Shown piece after piece: positions 27,084-36,226 of a stretch of 64,000 bases of DNA. Position numbers and translations under genes: made by a program. The notes beneath the pieces are model-generated. The model was not told the origin of the DNA and ran no database searches. It saw only the letters and a program-made list of their open reading frames with translations. Each line of letters opens with the position of its first letter. The stretch's first letter is position 1. Location: the NCBI GenBank assembly GCA_964564415.1, contig CAZMAV010000001.1, positions 186,001 through 250,000 on the forward strand. The letters run 5' to 3'. The stretch is from JALEFZ01 sp964564415 (GTDB taxonomy: Bacteria > Bacteroidota > Bacteroidia > J057).

Positions 27084-27838
27084 TCAGAAATTATAGAATT
27101 TCTTACTTCCTGGGAATTCTTTTCCTTTCACTTTTAAGATAAAAATCCCTTTGGGAAGACCTCCAAGGTGCCACTGGTCTGAAATTTCTTGCCTGAGTTG
27201 TTTTTTGCCCAGGCATTTTCCCTGAAGATCCAACAATTCTAGGTCCACAGGTTCCCTCAAATCTCCTCCTTCAAAATCTATATTCAGCCATTCATCTCTC
27301 AGATAAAGGGTGAGCCCTAGCTTTTTATCCAATGATTGAACATCCAGCGCACTTGTCAAAAACTGATCAGGAAGGGTCATAGGCGGACAAACTTGGGGCT
27401 CCAAAGTGTCTTCTTTATTTGCCAGTTGCCAAGACTCAATACAGGTCGCCAACACAGCTCCTTGCTCCACGATCAGATCGGTATTGATGCTGTTTTCACG
27501 CGGATATACCCTCGCCGAAATGACAGAGAGATTGTCCGCAAAAACCTCTCATAAAGCTCATACAGAATGATCCAAAAATGCCCTTACCCGGATGGTGTCT
27601 CCGAAGCGATAGGTATTGAAGCGGTAATTTTCTAAGGCTGCAAATGGGGAAGAATTTCTCAAGTCCAGGCCCAAGTGATTAATTCTGGTGTTGAATTCTA
27701 TATCTGTGTATTCATTTGTTGAGGGATCAGGCATTTCCCAAAAGATACCTGTTACGAAAATATCGGGATGGGAATATAAGTCGGGAACATTTGTCCAATT
27801 AACCAGATCTGTGGAAGTGTAGGTAAATAGAGTTTTAC
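27084..27838 (-). pseudogene. Remnant of a second GH32 enzyme with T9SS sorting tail
   Basis: Reading the minus strand from about 27838 gives 'TYTSTDLVNWTNVPDLYSHP', then 'GIFWEMPD' (like the GH32 WECPD block), then the C-terminal sandwich ('GDTIRVRAFLDHSV', 'EVFADNLSVISARVYPRENS', 'AVLATCIESWQLAN') and a type IX secretion sorting-like tail ending 'GLPKGIFILKVKGKEFPGSK' plus '...KKFYNF'. The N-terminal catalytic half with NDPNG is missing, and two in-frame TGA codons interrupt 'DHSV' and 'EVFADN' near 27551 and 27560. Joined directly to a SusC-like N terminus, so a large deletion fused the two genes. Confidence 0.7.
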
Positions 27839-28100
27839 TGTCATTCCCTGACTGGCAAGAACTTCTTTACCTTTATAGCCTAGGAAGGAGATGATCAGGG
27901 TTTTGCCTTCTTCAACCTGTATGGAAAAGCTTCCATCTTCCTTAAAAAATGTACCATTGTGCTCCCTTTTTCGATAATGGTCGCCCCCTCCAAAGGGCTT
28001 CCATTTGAAGCGTCCTCTACTTTTCCACCGAGGGTCTCCGGGCAAAAAAATCTAAGGGTATCATGAGCAGAATAGTATTGATTATTCTGCGAAGGTTCAT
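27838..28100 (-). pseudogene. Remnant of a SusC/TonB-dependent receptor N terminus
   Basis: The ATG at 28100 begins a signal-peptide-like run (MNLRRIINTILLMIPLDFFA). After a frameshift comes a carboxypeptidase-D-regulatory-like domain: 'GGKVEDASNGSPLEGATIIE', then a second shift (ACAATGG for an expected ACAAATGG near 27960), then 'NGTFFKEDGSFSIQVEEGKT' and 'LIISFLGYKGKEVL'. This is the usual first domain of SusC-like receptors. The plug and barrel are absent: the frame runs straight into the GH32 remnant. Confidence 0.7.
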
Positions 28101-28144
28101 AGTAGCTCTTGTTTGATTTATGTAAGTTCCGTCCTGTCAAAAAT

Positions 28145-29536
28145 TTAGGATTTGGTAAATGTCTCTTCCACCTCTCTGTCTACAACTTTGGCTTTCTCTA
28201 TGGAAAGGTCGTCCTTAAGATCCTCAAGGCTTTTGCCTTTGGTTTCCGGCATAAAAAATGCAACCCAGATCAACTGAAGGACCATCATCCCTGCAAAGAA
28301 GGCAAAAACCGGCCATGGATTCTCCCCAAATATCCCTTCATCCGCATCGATGAAGATAGGAGTCAGCAGGGTGATCAGGGCGGCAAATACCCAGTGGGTA
28401 AAGGTACCGAGGGATTGCCCAAAAGAACGGACCTCATTTGGAAAAATTTCTGAAATGAATACCCATATCACTGCCCCCTGACCAATGGCATGTGAGGCAA
28501 TGAATATCAAAATAAAGGTCAAGAGGAAATGGGGGCTTGAGGTAGCATAAAAGCCATAGGCCACCATAGCCATGCTGATGATGTATCCCACTGAACCGAT
28601 GTAAAGCAGTTGTTTTCTTCCTGCCCGATCGATCAGATAAAGTCCTACGAAGGTAAAAATGAGGTTGATCCCTCCAATGGAAATTGAGGATGCCAGGGAA
28701 CCTTCTGCGGTGAGCCCGGCCTTGCTCAGAATCTCAGGGGCGTAGTACAAAATGAAATTGATTCCCGAAAGCTGGTTGAAAAAGGCGATGAAAAAGGCCA
28801 ACCAAATAGATTTATTATAAAGGCCGGAAAAGATATTGCCCTTAGGAGCTGACTGGAAATAGTCTTTAAGGTCCTGAAGGGCAGAGTCTACGTCTTTTCC
28901 TGTGTCCATCTTGGCCAGGACAGCTTTGGCGGCATCATCGTCCCCCTGCTTCATAGTCAACCACCGGGGCGAGTTGGGCACAGTTAGAATCAGCAAGGAA
29001 TAGAGGAAAGCAGGAATAGCTTCCACTCCTAACATCCAGCGCCAATCGGCCTCTCCTCCTACACCCTTTAAGAAGTAGTTGGAAAAATAGGCCACAAATA
29101 TCCCGAAGACAATCATAAACTGGTAGAGGGCCACAAACTTACCGCGGTTCTTGGCAGAAGAAATTTCTGAAATGTAAATAGGAGCAGCAATGGTAGAAGC
29201 TCCTACCCCTACTCCACCAACAAACCGAAAAAATGAAAATAGATAGGGATCTGGGGCCAAGGCAGAACCGATGGCCGAAGTGAGATAAAGAATTCCAATC
29301 CAAAAAAGGGTCTTTTTTCTTCCCCATATGTCAGTAGGAATACCCCCCAGGAGGGCTCCCAAGACAGTACCCCAAAGGGCCATGGACATAATAAAGGTTC
29401 CGTGAAAGAAGGGGGAGGTATCCCACAATTCCTTGATGGGCTCGTTGGCACCGGAGATGACTACAGTATCGAATCCAAAAAGAAATCCCGCTAGGGCCAC
29501 CGTAATGGACCACAAAGCAATGCTTGAGTTTTTCAT
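28145..29536 (-). CDS. MFS sugar porter (SP family)
   Basis: A 12-helix sugar:proton symporter of the inner membrane. The ATG at 29536 gives the classic start (MKNSSIALWSITVALAGFLF, then GFDTVVISGA); the frame is open to a TTG at 29608. Family motifs: 'RFVGGVGVGAS', 'PIYISEISSAKNRGKFVALY' (the PxYxxExxxxxxRG block), 'NQLSGINFILYYAPEIL' and 'FMPETKGKSLEDL'. Located beside the GH32 gene and the SusC/GH32 remnants, so fructose is a likely substrate; this is inference from context. Confidence 0.93.
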   Translation of the reverse strand: MKNSSIALWSITVALAGFLFGFDTVVISGANEPIKELWDTSPFFHGTFIMSMALWGTVLGALLGGIPTDIWGRKKTLFWIGILYLTSAIGSALAPDPYLFSFFRFVGGVGVGASTIAAPIYISEISSAKNRGKFVALYQFMIVFGIFVAYFSNYFLKGVGGEADWRWMLGVEAIPAFLYSLLILTVPNSPRWLTMKQGDDDAAKAVLAKMDTGKDVDSALQDLKDYFQSAPKGNIFSGLYNKSIWLAFFIAFFNQLSGINFILYYAPEILSKAGLTAEGSLASSISIGGINLIFTFVGLYLIDRAGRKQLLYIGSVGYIISMAMVAYGFYATSSPHFLLTFILIFIASHAIGQGAVIWVFISEIFPNEVRSFGQSLGTFTHWVFAALITLLTPIFIDADEGIFGENPWPVFAFFAGMMVLQLIWVAFFMPETKGKSLEDLKDDLSIEKAKVVDREVEETFTKS

Positions 29537-29848
29537 ATCAGCAGTAGTAGTAATTCTGTCCTGATTTGAACAAGGATGATCATGGAAGCCAACCTTGAAC
29601 AATCCCAAGGTAGATGGATTTTATCGAAATTCTTTTCGGTAGCCTATCAAAATTTTACAAAATTGTTTCAATTTTTATTTTAATTTATAATAAGTTGAAT
29701 GTCAATATTTTAATTCTAATTATTCAGGTTTTAAAAAAGAGGAATCTTCAAAATTGATTCATCGAATTTTTAATCTGGTTTCGTCGGATGAAGGGAAAAA
29801 TCAAAACACAAAGGAAAATTCAAGGTATACTTTTCGTCATAACAAGAG

Positions 29849-30067
29849 TCAGGAAGTTGTACTTTGTTTTTTTGATGAATTCACTGGCTGAAACTCCATT
29901 TCTCTCCTCATGGCATCTTCCATCTCCTTCCTCCATTTATCCCCTCGGGTACACTGACTAAAGCCAATGCAGAGAGCATCTGGAGCAGACTCGGGGCTGT
30001 AGGAAGGAAAAATAAAGAGGCTAATCCAAAGGATTTCTATCCATTTGCATCCTTTGAGGAAGAGCAT
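29849..30067 (-). CDS. Doubtful small ORF (72 aa)
   Basis: Within the otherwise empty 29.54-30.15 kb stretch there is an open frame with one hydrophobic run (ILWISLFIFPSY) and a charged C-terminal part (GDKWRKEMEDAMRREMEF). The charged part looks protein-like, but there is no clear ribosome site and no family I know. It may be a decayed gene. The rest of this stretch is AT-rich with no recognisable gene. Confidence 0.3.
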   Translation of the reverse strand: MLFLKGCKWIEILWISLFIFPSYSPESAPDALCIGFSQCTRGDKWRKEMEDAMRREMEFQPVNSSKKQSTTS

Positions 30068-30154
30068 ACCTGTTGAACTTGGGATGGGCTTCACATGGCA
30101 ATCTCCTAATATTCAGAAATTCGCACAAATCAGGCCCCCCACAAGACCAAAAAT

Positions 30155-30185
30155 ATAAAAAAGCTGCCCTGTCGCAGGGCAGCTT
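30155..30185 (-). terminator. Terminator of the Hsp20 gene
   Basis: A perfect 11-bp stem (AAGCTGCCCTG and its complement) with a 3-base loop; on the minus strand it is followed by TTTTATATTT. It lies 33 bp beyond the Hsp20 stop codon. Confidence 0.85.
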
Positions 30186-30218
30186 ACCTATCCAATCCAC
30201 GAAACTTGAAACGTATCC

Positions 30219-30665
30219 TTATTTGATGAGTATTTGACGGTGATTGCGCCGGGTGTCTCTCTTTCCTGCATCGAGGAAGAGCTTGATGATCAATTCTCCA
30301 TTGATGAAGGAAGCCACGATGTTATCTACATCCACATGGTCCTGCAAGTCAAATACACTCTCGAAACTCCTGAGGTCCTTTTCAGATCTGATATAAGGGC
30401 TGTCTTCCAATATATTTTCTCTGCTGGCAGTTCCCTTTACGATCAATATATCATTGACCACGCAGACATCAAGGTCCTCCTTTTTCATGTCAGGGAGGGG
30501 AATGCGAATCTCGTGATGAGGTCCGAAGTTCACCTCGTCGGGAGCAAAAGCATAGTGCTTGTTGTTGTACGCTCCTGTCAGGTTGCCCCCCCGGCTCAAT
30601 AAGTCATCCCGGCTGAGCAGGCGACTGTTTAGTCTTTCTCTTACACTGTGAGTTCTTCTGATCAT
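30219..30665 (-). CDS. Small heat-shock protein (Hsp20/alpha-crystallin)
   Basis: A cytoplasmic holdase that binds unfolding proteins. 148 residues: a charged N-terminal arm, the alpha-crystallin domain from about residue 50 ('HHEIRIPLPDMKKEDLDVCV', 'NDILIVKGTAS', 'RSFESVFDLQDHVDVDNIVA', 'FINGELIIKLF'), and a basic C-terminal tail. Instead of the usual I-x-I tail motif it ends 'RQILIK', where ILI can serve. Single gene with its own terminator. Confidence 0.9.
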   Translation of the reverse strand: MIRRTHSVRERLNSRLLSRDDLLSRGGNLTGAYNNKHYAFAPDEVNFGPHHEIRIPLPDMKKEDLDVCVVNDILIVKGTASRENILEDSPYIRSEKDLRSFESVFDLQDHVDVDNIVASFINGELIIKLFLDAGKRDTRRNHRQILIK

Positions 30666-30886
30666 AATAGTAGTCTTATGGGTGAAAAACGATCCTGTTC
30701 TATCTAAGTTTACGTCTAAACTAACCTGTAGATCAGGAGATTAAACTGATCTTTATCCTGAAAAAGGATGATCTTTTTCTCCCCCGGGGATGACTTATTG
30801 CCGAGGATATTTTTGAGATATAATTTTCATCTGCTTTCCTCATCAAAAAGTATTATTTTCTTGTATTCATCACATGGCAAGCCTTT

Positions 30887-31963
30887 ATGAAATCAAATTC
30901 CGCCTCGGGCAGGATCGCTATCTTCGAAGGCAGCGGCATTCCCTTTCTCATTCGCGATGAGCCTCTCCCTACCCTCTCACCGGGAGAAATCCTCGTAGCT
31001 AACGAGTTCGTAACCCTTTGTCGAAGCGACCTCAATACATTTTCGGGAAAGAGAAAGGAAAAATGTCCCAGCATCCTGGGCCATGAGGTGGTAGGCAGAA
31101 TTCTTCGTGTAGCCCCTCCCCATCCCAGGCAGGACCTCCGAGGCAAGAGGCTAGAGGAAGGCGATAGAATAACCTGGGCTATCTATGCGAGTTCGCCTCA
31201 GGACAGCCTTTCTCAAAGGGGAATTCCCCAAAAAGCCAGGGACCTCTTCAAATACGGACATGAAAGAATTCGTCCTGACAGTAATTTCCACGGAGGACTG
31301 GCTACCCATACCGTTTTGAGGAATCACACGCCTGTGATCGCGATCGACCCTTCTGTCCCTTTGCCTGTTGCTGCCCTCATCAATTGTTCTGTGGCCACCC
31401 TTGCCGGAGCCCTGCGCCTGGCAGGAGACTGCGAAGCCCAGGAAGTAGTGGTGTCCGGAAGTGGAATGCTGGGACTGGTCGCCTGTGCCATGCTTGAAGA
31501 AAACGGAGCCAAGCCCATCCTTGCCGTGGACCCATTGGCAGATAGGCGGGAAAAAGCCCTAAGCTTTGGAGCAGATAGGGCCCTAAGCCCAGAAAAAATG
31601 AAAGATTACCGGAAAAAGGCCAGACAGGTCATCGAGCTCAGCGGAGTAGCGTCAGCCATGGAAAACAGCCTTGATTGGCTGCAAATAGGGGGAAAGGCGG
31701 TGTGGGTAGGAGGTACTCACCCCATGGATGTCCTAAAGGTGGATGGAGAGGCGATCATCAGAAATCTCCTGACCATCCAAGGGCTTCACAACTACAATGA
31801 AGGAGACCTTAGAAAAGCAGTTACATTCATCGAAGCACATCATCGGAAATATCCCTTCAAAAACCTGGTTTCAAAAACCTTTAGCCTCCTGGAAGTCAAC
31901 GAGGCTTTTGCCTTTGCCACCGAAAAAAATCCCTATCGGGTAGGCATACGGCTCGATAACTAG
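30887..31963 (+). CDS. Zinc-type alcohol dehydrogenase (phosphonate-associated type?)
   Basis: A medium-chain dehydrogenase of 358 residues. 'VTLCRSDLNTFSGKRKEKCPSI' carries the catalytic-zinc Cys-x-x-Asp start; 'LGHEVVGRIL' is the zinc motif (GHE), and 'GSGMLGLVACAMLEENGAKP' is the Rossmann motif. The structural zinc cysteine cluster is missing, as in several MDR subgroups. Paired 35 bp upstream of a DUF5690 transporter; this combination recalls the putative phosphonate-catabolism dehydrogenases (TIGR03366-like). That assignment is inferred from family knowledge and context, not proven. Confidence 0.85.
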   Translation: MKSNSASGRIAIFEGSGIPFLIRDEPLPTLSPGEILVANEFVTLCRSDLNTFSGKRKEKCPSILGHEVVGRILRVAPPHPRQDLRGKRLEEGDRITWAIYASSPQDSLSQRGIPQKARDLFKYGHERIRPDSNFHGGLATHTVLRNHTPVIAIDPSVPLPVAALINCSVATLAGALRLAGDCEAQEVVVSGSGMLGLVACAMLEENGAKPILAVDPLADRREKALSFGADRALSPEKMKDYRKKARQVIELSGVASAMENSLDWLQIGGKAVWVGGTHPMDVLKVDGEAIIRNLLTIQGLHNYNEGDLRKAVTFIEAHHRKYPFKNLVSKTFSLLEVNEAFAFATEKNPYRVGIRLDN

Positions 31964-31998
31964 GAGGTCAATTTGTATATTCGCCACAAACAGGATCG

Positions 31999-33288
31999 AT
32001 GAAGCAGCCCTCACCTACGAGCCGTTGGTTGGCCCGTCAGCCCAAATGGATCTTTTCTCTTTATGCCATCACGGCTGCTTTCCTTACCTATTGCAGCATG
32101 TACGCCTTTCGTAAGCCATTTACGGGAGCGGAATTTGCCCAGCTAAGCCTTTGGGGGATCGACTACAAGATTGTGCTGATCATCTCTCAGGTTTTGGGAT
32201 ACATGCTTTCCAAATTCATTGGAATCCGGGTGGTGTCGGAAATGCCCCACGATCAAAGAATCAGGGCTATCCTAATCTTGATAGGAGCAGCATGGATGGC
32301 CCTGCTTCTCCTGGGATTGATACCCTATCCGTACAACTTCCCCGCCCTCTTTCTCAATGGATTGCCCCTAGGCATGATTTGGGGGATTGTTTTCAGCTTT
32401 TTGGAAGGAAGGCAGAATACGGAGTTTCTCGGAGCCGGAATGAGTTCCAGCTTTATCGTCTCCTCAGGGGTCGTCAAGGCCGTCGGTAATGCCCTGGTGG
32501 AGAACTACGGAGTCTCGGAATTTTGGATGCCCTTCCTGACGGGCCTCATCTTCATTCCCCTCCTGATCATAGGAGTTTGGATGCTGCCCCACCTTCCTCC
32601 CCCGGATATCAAGGACGAGGAGCATCGTACGCGTCGGGTGCCCATGAGCGGAAAGGATCGAAGGGCTTTTTGGAAGCAGTTTGCCCCAGGAATCGTCTTG
32701 TTTACCCTCATATTTGTCGCCCTTACCATGTTCAGGGACCTGAGAGATAATTTTGCCGTCGAACTATGGGCAGATCTGGGCTATGGGGGACAACCGGAAA
32801 TTCTTGCTCTGGCCGAAATTCCCATTGCCCTTGTGGTCCTCCTTGTCATCAGCCTCATGGTCTACATTCGAAGCAACCTCATAGCTTTTATGACCAATTT
32901 TCTGATCATCATCCTAGGGGGAATAGCGGTACTGGGTACCACCTACTTGTTTGATCTGGAAGTCCTCGGTCCTGCGACCTGGATGATTCTCTCCGGACTT
33001 GGAATGTACCTGGCCTATATTTGCTATCACACGATGCTTTTTGAAAGGTGGATTGCCCTTTTTCAGGTACAGAGCAACCTGGGTTTTCTCATGTACATTG
33101 TCGATGCCTTTGGCTACATGGGCAGTGTTGGGATCATGCTATTCAAAAATTTTGGGGCAGCGGAGCTGAGTTGGCTGAACTTTTTCACACAAACCGCCTA
33201 CCTGACCGCCATTGCCATCCTGATCTTTGGGATTTTTTCTCTGCTTTATTTCCTTGGCTTGATAAGAAAGTACAGGGAAAAGCCATAA
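31999..33288 (+). CDS. DUF5690 family MFS-like transporter
   Basis: 429 residues with about 12 membrane helices and no signal peptide. 'AAFLTYCSMYAFRKPFTGAE' near the N terminus and 'YICYHTMLFERWIALFQVQS' with 'LGFLMYIVDAFGYMGSVGIM' near the C terminus are the most recognisable blocks; I recall these from the DUF5690 family of Bacteroidota. The substrate is unknown. Its pairing with the dehydrogenase upstream suggests uptake or export of an organic, perhaps phosphonate, compound. Confidence 0.85.
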   Translation: MKQPSPTSRWLARQPKWIFSLYAITAAFLTYCSMYAFRKPFTGAEFAQLSLWGIDYKIVLIISQVLGYMLSKFIGIRVVSEMPHDQRIRAILILIGAAWMALLLLGLIPYPYNFPALFLNGLPLGMIWGIVFSFLEGRQNTEFLGAGMSSSFIVSSGVVKAVGNALVENYGVSEFWMPFLTGLIFIPLLIIGVWMLPHLPPPDIKDEEHRTRRVPMSGKDRRAFWKQFAPGIVLFTLIFVALTMFRDLRDNFAVELWADLGYGGQPEILALAEIPIALVVLLVISLMVYIRSNLIAFMTNFLIIILGGIAVLGTTYLFDLEVLGPATWMILSGLGMYLAYICYHTMLFERWIALFQVQSNLGFLMYIVDAFGYMGSVGIMLFKNFGAAELSWLNFFTQTAYLTAIAILIFGIFSLLYFLGLIRKYREKP

Positions 33289-33366
33289 AAACGGAAGAAA
33301 TGTGATTACTTTTCTGCTTAATCATAAATTAATCTATCTCCTTTACTTTTCTCCAAAATTTAAGGC

Positions 33367-33711
33367 ATGAAAGTTATCCTGGGACTTTTGATAATGCTGA
33401 CCTTTGTCGCAATACCCAGTTGTTTGCAAGCAGCATCTTTTGACAAGGAAAAGCCAAATACAGAGAAAAGAGGCTTGGATGGGGATGACCTGTCAAAGAT
33501 CGCTCTGGGTTCTGCCATTTTAGGTGCAGCCTTTATTGCTATTCCTCCACTTTCCCTGCTGGGACTGGGACTCTCCATCATCGGATTGGGGCTGGGTATC
33601 TTTAGCAGAAAAAAGGCAAAGAAAAAGTTGTTTGCCAAAATCGCCATCATCCTAAGCTCTGTCGCCCTTGTATATTTCCTGGTAGCTTTGGGACTGGTTG
33701 TCTTTTATTAA
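33367..33711 (+). CDS. Small membrane protein (114 aa), unknown function
   Basis: Signal peptide or first helix (VILGLLIMLTFVAIPSCL), a short charged linker (DKEKPNTEKRGLDGD), two glycine/leucine-rich helices (IALGSAILGAAFIAIPPLSL, LGLGLSIIGLGLGIF), a basic turn (SRKKAKKKLF) and a last helix. Three or four membrane passes overall. 'PSC' could be a lipobox. Resembles the small DUF4190-like membrane proteins of this phylum; no function is known. Six bases before the glycerophosphodiesterase frame opens, so probably co-transcribed. Confidence 0.7.
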   Translation: MKVILGLLIMLTFVAIPSCLQAASFDKEKPNTEKRGLDGDDLSKIALGSAILGAAFIAIPPLSLLGLGLSIIGLGLGIFSRKKAKKKLFAKIAIILSSVALVYFLVALGLVVFY

Positions 33712-33731
33712 CAATCTTGATGTATACCCAT

Positions 33732-34616
33732 ATGAAAAAATACGCTTTTATTCTACTGATTGCAGGTCTTTTCTCCTGTGTCCCTCAGCAAAAGCTGGTC
33801 CCTGAAAATCCTTTTCGGATCACAGAGGGAGAAGCTCCCCTCATTATTGCTCATGGTGGGTCCAAAGACCTATTTCCCGAAAATACCATGATTGCCTTCA
33901 GAGGATCGGAAGCTATAGGAATAGATGTCCTGGAAATAGACCTCTGTATGACTGCTGATGAAAAGATCGTTTGTCATCACGACCTGACCATCGACCGTAG
34001 CAGTGACGGAGAGGGAGATTTGATCGGATATACCTTTGCAGAACTGCAGGCTTTCAACTTTGGGGCAAACTTTGTGGATCTCGATGGGAATCGTCCTTAT
34101 GAGGATAGCCTGGTACACATTCCCCTCCTGAGAGAGCTTATCGAAGGCTTCCCCGGCATGCCCCTGATCATTGAATTGAAAAACAGGGGAGAAAATGGAA
34201 AGGTAGCTGCAGAGGCCCTTAAGGAATTATTGGATGACTATGACCTCAGAGATCGGGTAATTGTGGCTTCCTTTCATCAAGATGTGCTGGACCACTTTGA
34301 ATCGATCACTCAAAGTAAATATATGATCTCAGGTGCGGAGGAGGAAGTGGAAGATTTTGTCTTTTCCGGTCTCAGTGGAGTAGCCTTCCTGTATCGGCCA
34401 GGAGCCGTGGCCGTACAAGTACCCATGTCTCAGGCCGGTATCAATTTGGCTAGCCAGCGACTGGTCAATTCTGCCCATAGCAGAAACATGGCTGTCCATT
34501 ACTGGACCATCGACGACCCTGAGGATATGCGCCTCTTGATCGAAATAGGGGCCGATGGCCTCATCACCGACCGTCCTGATCTCATGCAGGAGGTATTGAA
34601 AGAAATGGGATTTTAA
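33732..34616 (+). CDS. Glycerophosphodiester phosphodiesterase, lipoprotein
   Basis: Hydrolyses glycerophosphodiesters to glycerol-3-phosphate and an alcohol in the periplasm. The ATG at 33732 gives a lipoprotein signal (MKKYAFILLIAGLFSC). The TIM-barrel motifs of the GDPD family are in place: 'IIAHGGSKDLFPENTMIAF' (HGG and the EN pair), 'LEIDLCMTADEKIVCHHDLT' (E-x-D and HD), 'MPLIIELKN' and the C-terminal 'HYWTIDDPEDMRLLIEIGAD' with 'GLITDRPD'. The calcium-binding E, D and E residues appear intact. Confidence 0.93.
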   Translation: MKKYAFILLIAGLFSCVPQQKLVPENPFRITEGEAPLIIAHGGSKDLFPENTMIAFRGSEAIGIDVLEIDLCMTADEKIVCHHDLTIDRSSDGEGDLIGYTFAELQAFNFGANFVDLDGNRPYEDSLVHIPLLRELIEGFPGMPLIIELKNRGENGKVAAEALKELLDDYDLRDRVIVASFHQDVLDHFESITQSKYMISGAEEEVEDFVFSGLSGVAFLYRPGAVAVQVPMSQAGINLASQRLVNSAHSRNMAVHYWTIDDPEDMRLLIEIGADGLITDRPDLMQEVLKEMGF

Positions 34617-35005
34617 ATGAAAAATTTCTGTGGCTGACTCGAATTAGAAAAAAACTTTTCCTTCCCATCTTACACTTGCTATATCTCAAGGGTCAACTAT
34701 GAGTCAATGCTAGACCTAGCTTTATTTTTGGTCAAAAATTTAACATTCAAATTTTCTCATTTGTAAAAATTCCCTATAAAACTATCTATTTATATTTGAA
34801 ATTACTCTGTTCACTACTTTATCTTTTAGATTTTATCCTATTATAAATGTGTTTCAAATAGGTTAACAATCCATAGCATTTACCCAAAAATTCTGCAAAT
34901 ATTGGGTAACAAAATACTTCGGCGCATCTATGAGGTTAACTGCGGAAAACCCGGCATCTTACAAATACTCTGGTTGGGACTCCTCCAGGTAAAAAAATCC
35001 CCCAA
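34617..35005. other. AT-rich intergenic stretch without a gene
   Basis: About 390 bases rich in A and T between the phosphodiesterase gene and a broken sensor kinase. I see no open frame of size, no hairpin with a T-tract and no RNA gene. It may hold the dead promoter of the kinase. Confidence 0.5.
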
Positions 35006-36067
35006 ATGACTAGACAGGATCACGAAGTAAGAATCAAAGATGAGGCATTTATGGGCAAAGATGGCTTAACACCTACAGAACTGTTGAACAACAGTGGTTT
35101 GGGCCTCCTCCTAATTGACTGAAATTACAATCTTTTCGTCTACAAGCTCAAAGCTCTTCAAAACAGTTACTGCCGGCCTCTTGGGCGGAATCGGATGTCT
35201 ATCTCAACATTAGGGGAGATTATGAAAAGATTGACGATGCCAATTACCTTCGTCTTCTAAAATCCGTAATTATCAATGCCAAGGATGCTGTAGTCATCAC
35301 CGAGGCAGAACCCCTCGGAAAAACCCCTTCCCTCCATTGTCTAGGTAAATCAGGCCTTTTGTGAGAATACCGGCTATAGCCGGGCAGAAGTCCCCGCTTT
35401 TTACAGGGACCCGCGACGGAGCGGAAGTCATTAGACTTGCTCAAAAAAGCTTTGGAAAACTGGGAGAGTTGTGAAGTGGAACTCATCAATTATCGAAAAG
35501 ACGGCAGTCCCTTTTGGATCCACTTTAGGGTCTATCCCGTTTGTAATGAGGAGGGCTAGTACCCCCGCTGGGTATCCATAAAGCGAAATATCTCATCCTC
35601 AGGAAAGCCTTTCTGAAGCAGATGATAGATAAAGAACCTATAATTTTCCACATATATAAATATTCAATTTCCAAATAAATAACATTTTGTATGTCGAGGA
35701 CAATGAGATCAATGCCATGATTTTGGAGGCCATGTTAAAAAATGATTTTCTCATCGACATTGCCCACACGCCAGAGCAGGCCCTGCGTCATCTCTCTACT
35801 TACTCCTATCCCTGTATCCTGATGGACATTAACCTGGGTCAGGAGGAAATGGATGGCATTCAAATTTCCGAGTACATATGGAGGAATCTCGGATTGCCTG
35901 AAGTCAGGATCATAGCTGTAACCGCCTATGCGATGGAGGAGGATCGGGCAGCCTTCCTTGATCATGGTTTTTTTGATTATCATCCCAAACCTGTGAATAA
36001 GGAGGGCCTTCACAAGTCCATCCTCAGGGCCTTACAGACCTCTCTCATCCGCAGCGGAAGGAGATAA
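35006..36067 (+). pseudogene. Broken PAS hybrid sensor kinase; receiver domain still open
   Basis: The ATG at 35006 opens 'MTRQDHEVRIKDEAF' and soon meets TGA ('LGLLLID' then stop). A PAS domain is then scattered over three frames: 'YEKIDDANYLRLLKSVI' with 'NAKDAVVITEAEPL', then 'QAFCENTGYSRAEVPAF', then 'ENWESCEVELINYRKDGSPF' with 'WIHFRVYPV'. The kinase core (HisKA and HATPase) has been deleted. From 35687 (TTG) to 36067 a receiver domain is still open: 'LYVEDNEINAM', Asp in 'CILMDINLG', 'IIAVTAYAM' and 'YHPKPVNKEG'. No good start exists for the receiver alone, so the whole unit looks dead. Confidence 0.75.
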
Positions 36068-36204
36068 GTAAAGCCCTATCTCCTCCTTTTACTTCCTGGT
36101 TGACACTATTTTTTATTGAATCTCCCCAAATTTACAGTTTATTTCCTGTAGGGAAGTTCCTATGGACTCTCATTTGAGAAAAAATTTGTTATCCACCGGG
36201 AATC

Positions 36205-36220
36205 ATCGTTACTTTGCGAT
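36205..36220 (+). promoter_or_regulatory. Operator-like palindrome upstream of arsR (box 1)
   Basis: ATCGTTACTTTGCGAT: an imperfect palindrome with ATCG/CGAT ends, six bases before the arsR start codon. It overlaps a TTTG element like the -7 box of Bacteroidota promoters. A near-copy lies before the next gene. Likely binding site of the ArsR protein. Confidence 0.6.
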
Positions 36221-36226
36221 AGTACT

